Positions 24,095 to 32,543 of a stretch of 32,543 bases of DNA are shown in pieces. A program made the position numbers and the translations under genes. The notes below the pieces were generated by a model that had not been told where the DNA came from, ran no database searches, and saw nothing but the letters and a program-made list of their open reading frames with translations. Within the stretch, counting starts at the first letter, position 1, and every line of letters begins with the position of its first letter. The DNA comes from Streptomyces sp. NP-1717. Lineage in GTDB: Bacteria > Actinomycetota > Actinomycetes > Streptomycetales > Streptomycetaceae. The stretch covers positions 1-32,543 of the forward strand of contig NZ_JAAPBF010000066.1 in NCBI RefSeq assembly GCF_022695985.1. Direction: 5' to 3'.

Positions 24095-25699
24095 GTGAGC
24101 TCGCGTTCCAACGAAAAGCCGGTTGTACTCATCGCCGAAGAGCTGTCGCCCGCCACCGTCGACGCGCTCGGCCCGGACTTCGAGATCCGGCACTGCAACG
24201 GCGCCGACCGCGCCGAACTGCTGCCCGCCATCGCCGACGTGGACGCGATCCTCGTCCGCTCCGCGACCAAGGTCGACGCCGAGGCCGTGGCCGCGGCGAA
24301 GAAGCTGAGGGTCGTCGCCCGCGCCGGTGTCGGTCTCGACAACGTCGACGTCTCCGCCGCCACCAAGGCCGGCGTCATGGTCGTCAACGCGCCCACCTCC
24401 AACATCATCACCGCCGCCGAGCTGGCCTGTGGTCTGCTGGTCGCCACCGCGCGCAACATCCCGCAGGCCAACACCGCCCTGAAGAACGGCGAGTGGAAGC
24501 GCAGCAAGTACACGGGCGTCGAGCTGAGCGAGAAGACGCTCGGCGTCGTCGGCCTCGGCCGCATCGGTGTACTGGTCGCGCAGCGCATGTCGGCGTTCGG
24601 GATGAAGATCGTCGCGTACGACCCGTACGTACAGCCCGCGCGGGCCGCGCAGATGGGCGTCAAGCTGCTCTCCCTGGACGAGCTGCTGGAGGTGTCGGAC
24701 TTCATCACCGTGCACCTGCCGAAGACCCCCGAGACCCTGGGCCTGATCGGCGACGAGGCGCTGCACAAGGTCAAGCCGACGGTGCGGATCGTCAACGCCG
24801 CGCGCGGCGGGATCGTGGACGAGGAGGCGCTGGCCTCCGCGCTCAAGGAGGGCCGCGTCGCGGGCGCCGGTCTGGACGTGTACGCGAAGGAGCCCTGCAC
24901 GGACTCCCCGCTCTTCCAGTTCGACCAGGTCGTCTGCACCCCGCACCTCGGCGCCTCGACGGACGAGGCGCAGGAGAAGGCGGGCGTCTCGGTGGCCAGG
25001 TCGGTGCGGCTCGCGCTCGCCGGTGAGCTGGTGCCCGACGCGGTCAACGTCCAGGGCGGCGTCATCGCCGAGGACGTCCGGCCGGGTCTGCCGCTCGCCG
25101 AGAAGCTGGGCCGGATCTTCACGGCGCTGGCCGGCGAGGTCGCCGTACGCCTCGATGTCGAGGTCTACGGCGAGATCACGCAGCACGATGTGAAGGTGCT
25201 CGAACTGTCCGCGCTGAAGGGCGTGTTCGAGGACGTCGTCGACGAGACGGTGTCGTACGTGAACGCGCCGCTGTTCGCGCAGGAGCGCGGCGTCGAGGTG
25301 CGTCTCACGACATCGAGCGAGTCGCCCGACCACCGCAACGTGGTCACCGTGCGGGGCACGCTCTCGGGCGGCGAGGACGTGTCGGTCTCCGGCACGCTCG
25401 CCGGTCCGAAGCATCTGCAGAAGATCGTCGCGATCGGTGAGTACGACGTCGACGTCTCCCTGGCAGACCACATGGTCGTCCTGCGGTACGAGGACCGCCC
25501 GGGTGTCGTCGGCACCGTCGGCCGGATCCTCGGCGAGGCGGGGCTGAACATCGCCGGGATGCAGGTCTCGCGCGCGGAGGAGGGCGGCGAGGCGCTGGTC
25601 GTCCTGTCCGTCGACGACAACGTGCCGCCGGCGGTGCTGGCCGAGATCTCCGCCGAGATCGGTGCCAACTCGGCGCGCTCGGTGGATCTGACCGACTGA
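24095..25699 (+). CDS. serA: D-3-phosphoglycerate dehydrogenase
   Basis: A 534-residue type 1 enzyme oxidising 3-phosphoglycerate to 3-phosphohydroxypyruvate with NAD+, the first step of serine synthesis. The cofactor motif GLGRIG is at 153-158. Catalytic residues are Arg237 (NAARGGIVDEEAL), Glu266 (YAKEPC) and His284 (CTPHLGASTDEAQ). An allosteric substrate-binding domain follows (about 315-455), then a C-terminal ACT domain (about 460-534, MVVLRYEDRPGVVGTVGRILGEAGLNIAGMQVSRAEEGGEALVVLSVD) that usually confers serine inhibition. GTG at 24095 is five bases after GAGGA. It follows ilvC as in other Streptomyces but behind a hairpin and its own leader. Confidence 0.96.
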   Translation: MSSRSNEKPVVLIAEELSPATVDALGPDFEIRHCNGADRAELLPAIADVDAILVRSATKVDAEAVAAAKKLRVVARAGVGLDNVDVSAATKAGVMVVNAPTSNIITAAELACGLLVATARNIPQANTALKNGEWKRSKYTGVELSEKTLGVVGLGRIGVLVAQRMSAFGMKIVAYDPYVQPARAAQMGVKLLSLDELLEVSDFITVHLPKTPETLGLIGDEALHKVKPTVRIVNAARGGIVDEEALASALKEGRVAGAGLDVYAKEPCTDSPLFQFDQVVCTPHLGASTDEAQEKAGVSVARSVRLALAGELVPDAVNVQGGVIAEDVRPGLPLAEKLGRIFTALAGEVAVRLDVEVYGEITQHDVKVLELSALKGVFEDVVDETVSYVNAPLFAQERGVEVRLTTSSESPDHRNVVTVRGTLSGGEDVSVSGTLAGPKHLQKIVAIGEYDVDVSLADHMVVLRYEDRPGVVGTVGRILGEAGLNIAGMQVSRAEEGGEALVVLSVDDNVPPAVLAEISAEIGANSARSVDLTD

Positions 25700-25719
25700 T
25701 CGGCCGCGCTCGGCCGCTG

Positions 25720-25768
25720 CACACGGCGAGGGGCCCCGGGAGAGAATCCCGGGGCCCCTTGCCGTGTG
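25720..25768. terminator. Strong bidirectional terminator after serA
   Basis: A 22-bp stem (25720-25741 with 25747-25768, one G-T wobble) closes on the 5-nt loop GAGAA, 21 bases after the serA stop. The next gene is convergent, so the structure can serve both strands. It lacks a T-run. The following 150 bases up to 25919 show nothing else. Confidence 0.88.
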
Positions 25769-25919
25769 GGTTGCCGCGCCGTGCGGACCACCGCCCGGCG
25801 GGCTGTGATCCGGGCGAGTACGGGCGCCGACTCGCCAACACGGTGCGTGAGTTGACCGGCGGCGACCGGGCTCGCGCCGCTCATGCCCGGCAGCCCCGCG
25901 AGGGTCGGCGTCGCCGGGG

Positions 25920-27170
25920 TCAGCCGGTCCTCCCGGCGCGCGCGAGGAGGTCCGTCAGGGGCACGTCCGGGTCGGCGAGTTCGTCCGCGTCGACCGCCCG
26001 GCCGGAGGTGACGAGGTCGCGGATCGGGTCGGTGACGTCCCAGACGTTGACGTTCATCCCGGCCAGGACGCGGCCCTCGGCGAGCCAGAACGCGATGAAC
26101 TCGCGGGTCTCCGTCGAGCCGCGGAAGACGACCCGGTCGTACCCGCCGGGTTCGGCGTACCCGGTGTACTCCATGCCCAAGTCGTACTGGTCGGTGAAGA
26201 AGTACGGGACGCGGTCGTACGTCACGTCCTGGCCGAGCATGGTCTTCGCCGCCGTCCGTGGCTGGTTGAGGGCGTTGGCCCAGTGCTCGACGCGGATGTG
26301 CTTGCCCAGCAACGGGTGGAAGGCGTTGGCGACGTCCCCCGCGGCGTGGATGTCCGGGTGGGAGGCGCGCAGGTGGGCGTCGACACGGACGCCGTTGTCG
26401 ACCTCCAGGCCCGCCGCCGCGGCGAGTTGGGTGTTGGGGGTGATGCCGACACCGACGATCACCGCGTCGGTGTCGAGGCGGCTGCCGTCGGCCAGCAGCA
26501 CGCCGGTCACCCGGCCGTCCGTGCCGGTGATCTCCGAGACCTGGACGCCGCAGCGCAGTTCGACCCCGTGATCGGTGTGCAGGCGGGCGAAGATCCGGGC
26601 GGCTTCACGGCCCAGCACGTGGAGCAGCGGGAGTTCCGCCGTCTCCAGGACCGTGACCTCCAGTCCGGCCGCGCGGGCCGCGGCAGCCGTCTCCAGACCG
26701 ATCCAGCCCGCGCCGATCACCACGACCCGGGACGCGGACTCGAACGTCTCCTTGATGCGGTCGCTGTCGGCGAACCGGCGCAGCAGGAGCACCCCGTCGA
26801 GGTCGGCGCCGGGCAGCGGAAGACGGCGGGGCGAGGAGCCGGTGGTCAGCAGCAGCTTCGCGTAGCCGACGCGGTCGCCGTCGGAGAGCGTGACCTCGTG
26901 GGCGGCCGGGTCGATCGCGGTGACCGTGGTGCCCATGCGCAGGTCGACACCGTGCTCGGCGTACCACCCGGAGGGGTGGACGAAGGCCGTCTCGCGTTCT
27001 TCCTTGCCCTGCAGATAGCCCTTGGACAGCGGCGGCCGCTCGTACGGGCGCTCGTTCTCCTCTCCGAGCAGCGCGATCGGGCCGTCGAAGCCCTCGTCAC
27101 GGAGGGTCTCCGCTGCCTTCGCTCCGGCCAGGCCGGCTCCGACGATCACGAATGCTGGGTTGGCGGCCAT
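25920..27170 (-). CDS. FAD/NAD(P)-dependent ferredoxin reductase-like oxidoreductase
   Basis: A 416-residue flavoprotein resembling the ferredoxin reductases of dioxygenase and P450 systems (rhodocoxin/putidaredoxin reductase type). The FAD motif is GAGLAGAKAAE (11-21), followed by ERPYERPPLSKGYL, and the NAD(P)H motif is VVVIGAGWIGLETAAAARAAG (about 149-169). A second FAD segment reads GVRVDAHLRASHPDIHAAGDVAN. The C-terminal reductase domain ends NVWDVTDPIRDLVTSGRAVDADELADPDVPLTDLL. ATG at 27170 follows AGGAGAG. No ferredoxin or oxygenase gene lies beside it, so its electron partner is unknown. A strong hairpin separates it from the transaldolase upstream. Confidence 0.9.
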   Translation of the reverse strand: MAANPAFVIVGAGLAGAKAAETLRDEGFDGPIALLGEENERPYERPPLSKGYLQGKEERETAFVHPSGWYAEHGVDLRMGTTVTAIDPAAHEVTLSDGDRVGYAKLLLTTGSSPRRLPLPGADLDGVLLLRRFADSDRIKETFESASRVVVIGAGWIGLETAAAARAAGLEVTVLETAELPLLHVLGREAARIFARLHTDHGVELRCGVQVSEITGTDGRVTGVLLADGSRLDTDAVIVGVGITPNTQLAAAAGLEVDNGVRVDAHLRASHPDIHAAGDVANAFHPLLGKHIRVEHWANALNQPRTAAKTMLGQDVTYDRVPYFFTDQYDLGMEYTGYAEPGGYDRVVFRGSTETREFIAFWLAEGRVLAGMNVNVWDVTDPIRDLVTSGRAVDADELADPDVPLTDLLARAGRTG

Positions 27171-27288
27171 GCTCTCTCCTCTGCTGCGTCGGCTCTGCCC
27201 GCAGGTCGGTGGTGGTGCGATCGGCGAGGTCATCGTCGTTCATGGCGGTGGTCCGGGGGCGGTTGGTCCGTTCACCGGTGTGTCTGAA

Positions 27289-27318
27289 CCGGCACCGCGG
27301 CCGTGGCCGCGGTGCCGG
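27289..27318 (-). terminator. Hairpin after the transaldolase gene
   Basis: CCGGCACCGCGGCC and its exact complement face each other across two bases; allowing a tetraloop gives a 13-bp stem. It lies 17 bases past the transaldolase stop on the minus strand, upstream of the flavoprotein gene, so the two genes are probably separate transcripts. No T-run. Confidence 0.7.
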
Positions 27319-27334
27319 GTGACAGATGGGGGTG

Positions 27335-28453
27335 TCAGGCGGCGACCGGGTGCGTGGCGTGCAGCTCCGAGTCCAGTTGCCCGAACAACTCCTCGCCGGA
27401 GGCGGTGAACTTGGCCACGCCCTCGTCCTCCAGTACCCGCACCACGTCGTCGTACGACACTCCGACGGCTTCCAGATCGTCCAGCACCCGCCGGGACGCG
27501 GCGTACGTGCCGTGGACGGTGTCGCCGCCGATGTCGCCGTGGTCGGCCACCGCGCGCAGGGTCTGCTCCGGCATCGTGTTGACCACCATGGGCGCCACCA
27601 GTTCGTCCACGTAGCGGGTGTCGGCGTACGCGGGATCCTTCACCCCGGTGGAGGCCCACAACGGCCGCTGGGGGCGCATCCCGGCGGCGGCCAGCGCCTG
27701 CCACTCGTCGGAGGCGACGGCCCGCTCGAAGTGCTCATAGGCCAGGCGTGCGTTGGCGATCGCGGCCCGTCCGCGCAGCGCCAGCGCCTCGGGGGTGCCG
27801 ATCTTGTCCAGCCGGCTGTCGGCCTCGGTGTCCACCCGGCTTACGAAGAAGGAGGCCACCGACGCGATGGACGCCAGGTCGCGCCCCGCCTCGCGTGCCC
27901 GGGTCATGCCGTCGAGGAAGGCGCGCAGCACCTGGTCGTAACGGTCGAGGGAGAAGATCAGCGTCACGTTGACGCTGATGCCCTCCGCGAGCGCGGTGCT
28001 GATCGCCTCCAGACCGGCCTCGGTGGCGGGGATCTTCACGAACATGTTCGGCCTGTCCACCAGCCACCACAGGGCCCGCGCCTCGGCGATCGTCGCCGCC
28101 GTGTCGTGCGCGACGCGCGGGTCCACCTCCAGCGACACCCTGCCGTCCGCCCCGTCCCCCGCCTCGTACACCGGTCGCAGGACGTCGCAGGCCCAGCGCA
28201 CGTCGAACGCCGTCAGTGCCCTGACGGCTTCCCCGGCCCCCACGCCGCGCCTGGCCAAATCCTCGACCTGTGCGTGGTAGCGGGATCCCGAGCGGATCGC
28301 CTTGGCGAAGATCGTCGGATTGCTGGTGATCCCCACGACCCGCTGCTCGCGCACCAGGCCGGCCAGCTCGCCGCCGGCGAGCCGCTCCCGGTTCAGGTCG
28401 TCGAGCCAGATCGCCACACCTTCGGCGGTCAGCCGGTCCAGGTTGGCACTCAT
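27335..28453 (-). CDS. tal: Transaldolase
   Basis: A 372-residue enzyme of the non-oxidative pentose phosphate pathway that transfers a dihydroxyacetone unit between sugar phosphates through a Schiff base. The active-site Lys140 lies in MFVKIPAT. Other landmarks are GVAIWLDDLNRERL (12-25), GITSNPTIFAKAI (41-53), GISVNVTLIFSLDRY and ASTGVKDPAYADTRYVDELVAPMVVNTMPEQTL. ATG at 28453 has AGGGAGA six bases upstream. Here it stands alone, away from transketolase and glucose-6-phosphate dehydrogenase genes, which suggests a second tal paralogue. The 170 bases upstream of it hold an A/T-richer patch (28545-28570) that probably contains its promoter. Confidence 0.93.
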   Translation of the reverse strand: MSANLDRLTAEGVAIWLDDLNRERLAGGELAGLVREQRVVGITSNPTIFAKAIRSGSRYHAQVEDLARRGVGAGEAVRALTAFDVRWACDVLRPVYEAGDGADGRVSLEVDPRVAHDTAATIAEARALWWLVDRPNMFVKIPATEAGLEAISTALAEGISVNVTLIFSLDRYDQVLRAFLDGMTRAREAGRDLASIASVASFFVSRVDTEADSRLDKIGTPEALALRGRAAIANARLAYEHFERAVASDEWQALAAAGMRPQRPLWASTGVKDPAYADTRYVDELVAPMVVNTMPEQTLRAVADHGDIGGDTVHGTYAASRRVLDDLEAVGVSYDDVVRVLEDEGVAKFTASGEELFGQLDSELHATHPVAA

Positions 28454-28623
28454 GATCGTCTCCCTGCGTCGTTCCGCGGGACGCGCCGTCCGCATGGCGC
28501 CCCGATCCGCCGCGCTCGTCTCCACGGTAACGCCGGTCCATGGTGATTTAACCGGCCATAACGGCATAAGCCTCCGAGGGCTTGGGTGTCGGCGCCCGGC
28601 CTGGGCCGAGGAGCGTCAGGACC

Positions 28624-29766
28624 TCAGGACCTCATACGGGCGGAGTTGAGGCGGGCGGACTTCAGCGCCATGTGCAGCAGCAGCCGGTCCTCGCCGTCCG
28701 CCAGGTCCAGGCCCGTGAGCTGTTCGATGCGGGACAGCCGGTAGTAGAGGGTCTGGCGGTGGATGCCCAACTCCGAGGCCGTACGGCCTGCCTGGCCCGC
28801 GTGGTCGAGGTAGACCTCCGCCGTGTGCGTCAGGTCCGCGTGCGCGGGCGTCAGCAGCGGGCGCACCGACGGGTCCGTGGCCGTGGGCAGCGACGTCAGC
28901 AGCCGGTACGGGCCGATCTCCGACCACTGGGCGACGGGGCCGTGGCGTGGCTGCGCCGCCGAGGCGTGCGCCGCCGAGACCGCTTCGTGCCAGGCGTCAG
29001 GGACCTCCGCCAGGCCGCGGCGCGGTGTCGCGGCACCGGCGGTGGCATCCGGGCCCGCGGCGTCGCGCAGCCGCTCCACCGCCGCCAGCGCCGGGCCCAG
29101 GGCGTCGGCCGACCGGAGCCGTACGAGCAGGGCCAGCGACAGGTCCGGCAGCGTGCACAGCGCCGCCGTGCCCGCCACCGCGCGCACCGTCGGGTCCGCG
29201 CCCCGCCAGGGCGCGACGCACAGCACCACGTGCGGCCCGTCCCCGCCCGGCCCCAGCGCCGTACGCAGCGCGTCCACCGCCATGTCGCGCTGCCAGCCGC
29301 GCTCCGCCGTCAGTACGGCACGGAACTCACGCGCCAGATCGGTGCCCGCCCGCACCTCCTCGGCGAGCAGTGCCCCGATCCGCCCCGTCACCTCCATGGC
29401 CGCCGCCAAACGGTCGTCCGTGGGGCCCTGGCCGGAGTCGTCGAGCAGCCATACGTAGCCGAGCACCGTGCCCCGGTGCCGTACGGGCAGACAGATCCGC
29501 CCCCGGAAGACCCCGGCGTCCGGCGCGGCGGGGATACGGACGGGGCCCGTCGCCCGGGTGATGCCGAAGCCCTCGAACCAGTCGCGTACCGCGGCGGTCG
29601 ACTTCCGCGTCAGGATCGACCGCGTCCTGACGGGATCCATCACGCCCTCGTCGTCGCTGTCGTGCACCCCGAAGGCGATCAGCCCGAAGTCGCGGTTCTC
29701 CAGCGTGAGCGGCATGCCGAGCAGCGCCGAGATCTCGTCGACCAGCTCCTGGTAATCGTCCTTCAT
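28624..29766 (-). CDS. PucR/CdaR-type transcriptional regulator
   Basis: A 380-residue regulator. The N-terminal two thirds look like a sensory domain (GMPLTLENRDFGLIAFGVHDSD; later VRHRGTVLGYVWLLDD). The C-terminal helix-turn-helix of PucR proteins occupies roughly residues 315-370 (TAEVYLDHAGQAGRTASELGIHRQTLYYRLSRIEQLTGLDLADGEDRLLLHMALKSARL). ATG at 29766 has no ribosome site but lies six bases after a minus-strand GAGAAT, a possible leaderless -10. It is divergent from the proline dehydrogenase operon and likely controls it, as PucR-family activators often do for proline catabolism in actinobacteria. A perfect palindrome lies between the two. Confidence 0.88.
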   Translation of the reverse strand: MKDDYQELVDEISALLGMPLTLENRDFGLIAFGVHDSDDEGVMDPVRTRSILTRKSTAAVRDWFEGFGITRATGPVRIPAAPDAGVFRGRICLPVRHRGTVLGYVWLLDDSGQGPTDDRLAAAMEVTGRIGALLAEEVRAGTDLAREFRAVLTAERGWQRDMAVDALRTALGPGGDGPHVVLCVAPWRGADPTVRAVAGTAALCTLPDLSLALLVRLRSADALGPALAAVERLRDAAGPDATAGAATPRRGLAEVPDAWHEAVSAAHASAAQPRHGPVAQWSEIGPYRLLTSLPTATDPSVRPLLTPAHADLTHTAEVYLDHAGQAGRTASELGIHRQTLYYRLSRIEQLTGLDLADGEDRLLLHMALKSARLNSARMRS

Positions 29767-29787
29767 CCGGATATTCTCGCACCGCCT

Positions 29788-29803
29788 TCAGACATATGTC
29801 TGA
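29788..29803. promoter_or_regulatory. 16-bp palindrome between the PucR-type gene and putA
   Basis: TCAGACATATGTCTGA reads the same on both strands. It is 21 bases from the regulator's ATG, over the expected -35 of that gene, and about 140 bases before the proline dehydrogenase start. A possible putA -10, TAGATT, lies at 29859-29864. A site for the divergent regulator is the simplest reading. Confidence 0.55.
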
Positions 29804-29941
29804 GATCCCGGCCACGGATGCGTGACAGGTGTCGATGGCAGAGGATCGGACCGGTCCCTAGATTTCACAGTGGTTCTCCGTGCCGTCCCCGGGCGTTCGC
29901 GCCCCGTACGGCCTGCTCGTTCTCTTCCGTGGAGGTGCCCT

Positions 29942-30868
29942 GTGCTGGGTCCCGTGATTCTCGCCGCGTCGCGCAGCGACACGATGCGGCGCGTCGTCTC
30001 GGCCGCGCCGGTCACCAGGCCCGTCGTGGACCGGTTCATCGCCGGCGAGACCGTCGACGGTACGACGCCCGTCATCCAGGACATGGCCGACAGCGGCCTC
30101 GAAGTCACCATGGACGTCCTCGGCGAGGACATCACGGACCCGGCCGAGGCGCTGCACGCCCGCGACGCCTATCTGAAGCTGATCGAGGCGCTCGCCCCGC
30201 TGGGCCTCGGCGCCCGCGCCGAGATGTCGGTGAAGCTCTCCTCCTTCGGACAGGCGCTGCGCGGCGGCCACGACCTGGCGCTGCGCAACATCACCACCGT
30301 CGTCGAGGCGGCCACCGAGATCGGCACCACCGTTACGCTGGACATGGAGGATCACACGACCGTCGACTCGACGCTCGCCATCCACTCCACGCTGCGCGAG
30401 CGCTTCCCCGAGACCGGCGCAGTCGTCCAGTCGTACCTCTTCCGTACGGAGGACGACTGCCGCGCACTCGCGGCGGCGGGCTCGCGCGTACGGCTCGTCA
30501 AGGGCGCCTACAAGGAGCCCGCGCGTGTCGCGCACCAGGACAAGGGTGAGGTCGACAAGGCGTACGTGCGCTGCCTCAAGACATTGATGGCCGGCGAAGG
30601 ACATCCGATGATCGGGACGCACGACCCACGCCTGATCGCGATCGCCCAAGAGCTCGCGATCCGGTCCGGACGCACGCCCGACGCGTACGAGTTCCAGATG
30701 CTCTACGGCATCCGCGAGGCCGAGCAGCGGCGTCTCGCCGCCGAAGGCCACCGGGTGCGTGTCTACATCGCGTACGGCACCGACTGGTACGGCTACTTCA
30801 TGCGCCGGCTCGCGGAACGGCCCGCCAACCTCGCCTTCTTCCTGCGCTCGCTCGCCACCCGCGGCTGA
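29942..30868 (+). CDS. putA: Proline dehydrogenase (monofunctional)
   Basis: A 308-residue FAD enzyme that oxidises L-proline to 1-pyrroline-5-carboxylate and passes electrons to the respiratory chain. The barrel motifs are plain: EMSVKLSSFGQ, VTLDMEDHTTVDSTL, VQSYLFRTEDDC, RLVKGAYKEPARVAHQ, IGTHDPRLI, and the C-terminal YEFQMLYGIREAEQRRLAAEGHRVRVYIAYGTDWYGYFMRRLAERPAN. The aldehyde dehydrogenase half found in bifunctional PutA is a separate gene here. GTG at 29942 has GGAGG (29931-29935) six bases upstream. It is followed after 78 bases by the P5C dehydrogenase gene and is divergent from the PucR-type regulator. Confidence 0.95.
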   Translation: MLGPVILAASRSDTMRRVVSAAPVTRPVVDRFIAGETVDGTTPVIQDMADSGLEVTMDVLGEDITDPAEALHARDAYLKLIEALAPLGLGARAEMSVKLSSFGQALRGGHDLALRNITTVVEAATEIGTTVTLDMEDHTTVDSTLAIHSTLRERFPETGAVVQSYLFRTEDDCRALAAAGSRVRLVKGAYKEPARVAHQDKGEVDKAYVRCLKTLMAGEGHPMIGTHDPRLIAIAQELAIRSGRTPDAYEFQMLYGIREAEQRRLAAEGHRVRVYIAYGTDWYGYFMRRLAERPANLAFFLRSLATRG

Positions 30869-30946
30869 GCACCCGTCACGACGGCGCCACCGCCGCCCAC
30901 GACCGTCGACCGTAAACCGTCTACTGATCAAGGAGATTCGGCAACC

Positions 30947-32543
<1,597 letters not shown>

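Noticed and set aside
27270..27280. GTTCACCGGTG as a PHO box unit upstream of the flavoprotein gene
   Set aside because: A single unit without adjacent 11-nt repeats; expected by chance.

Overview
The window is a stretch of chromosome from a high-GC actinobacterium, almost certainly a Streptomyces or close relative. Third codon positions are nearly always G or C, GTG and TTG starts are common, TTA codons are almost absent, and the order ilvB-ilvN-ilvC-serA followed by a proline-catabolism locus is familiar from Streptomyces chromosomes. I see no rRNA, tRNA, CRISPR array, phage or intact insertion sequence.

Left part (1-12717): an SLC13/ArsB-type permease translationally coupled to a universal stress protein, a TPR protein, a convergent NAD(P)H-binding protein, then a Tat-exported phosphocholine-specific phospholipase C with a PHO-box-like direct repeat upstream. 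An MMPL exporter, a GNAT acetyltransferase, an acidic-tailed membrane protein, a 57-residue protein preceded by nested hairpins, and a large ATP-binding LuxR (LAL) regulator follow.

Middle (12718-19902): a 534-bp convergent non-coding block with an imperfect direct repeat and hairpins, then a leftward pair (aldo/keto reductase, PQQ-type sugar dehydrogenase lipoprotein). Divergent from these are a 2-hydroxyacid dehydrogenase and a roughly ten-TM PAS-GGDEF-EAL protein. The last has an intact GGDEF and I-site, a degenerate EAL and two TTA codons, so it is likely under bldA control.

Amino-acid biosynthesis (19877-25768): a leader with a 13-codon peptide rich in Ile/Leu/Val codons, a possible competing stem and a T-tailed terminator precedes ilvB, then ilvN and ilvC. 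After a GC-rich hairpin comes serA behind its own structured leader, closed by a 22-bp-stem terminator. IlvB/IlvN make acetolactate or acetohydroxybutyrate, IlvC reduces and isomerises it, and SerA opens serine synthesis from 3-phosphoglycerate.

Right part (25920-32543): on the minus strand a ferredoxin-reductase-like flavoprotein, a transaldolase and a PucR-type regulator. Divergent from the regulator is a proline dehydrogenase plus 1-pyrroline-5-carboxylate dehydrogenase operon (proline to glutamate). The last gene runs off the window. A perfect 16-bp palindrome lies between the regulator and the proline genes.

The features most worth following up are the TTA-containing c-di-GMP gene, the ilv attenuator with its duplicated pairing segment, the PHO-like repeat, the put palindrome and the mutually exclusive hairpins before the 57-residue ORF. 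All functional calls rest on reading motifs by eye; no database search or folding program was run.
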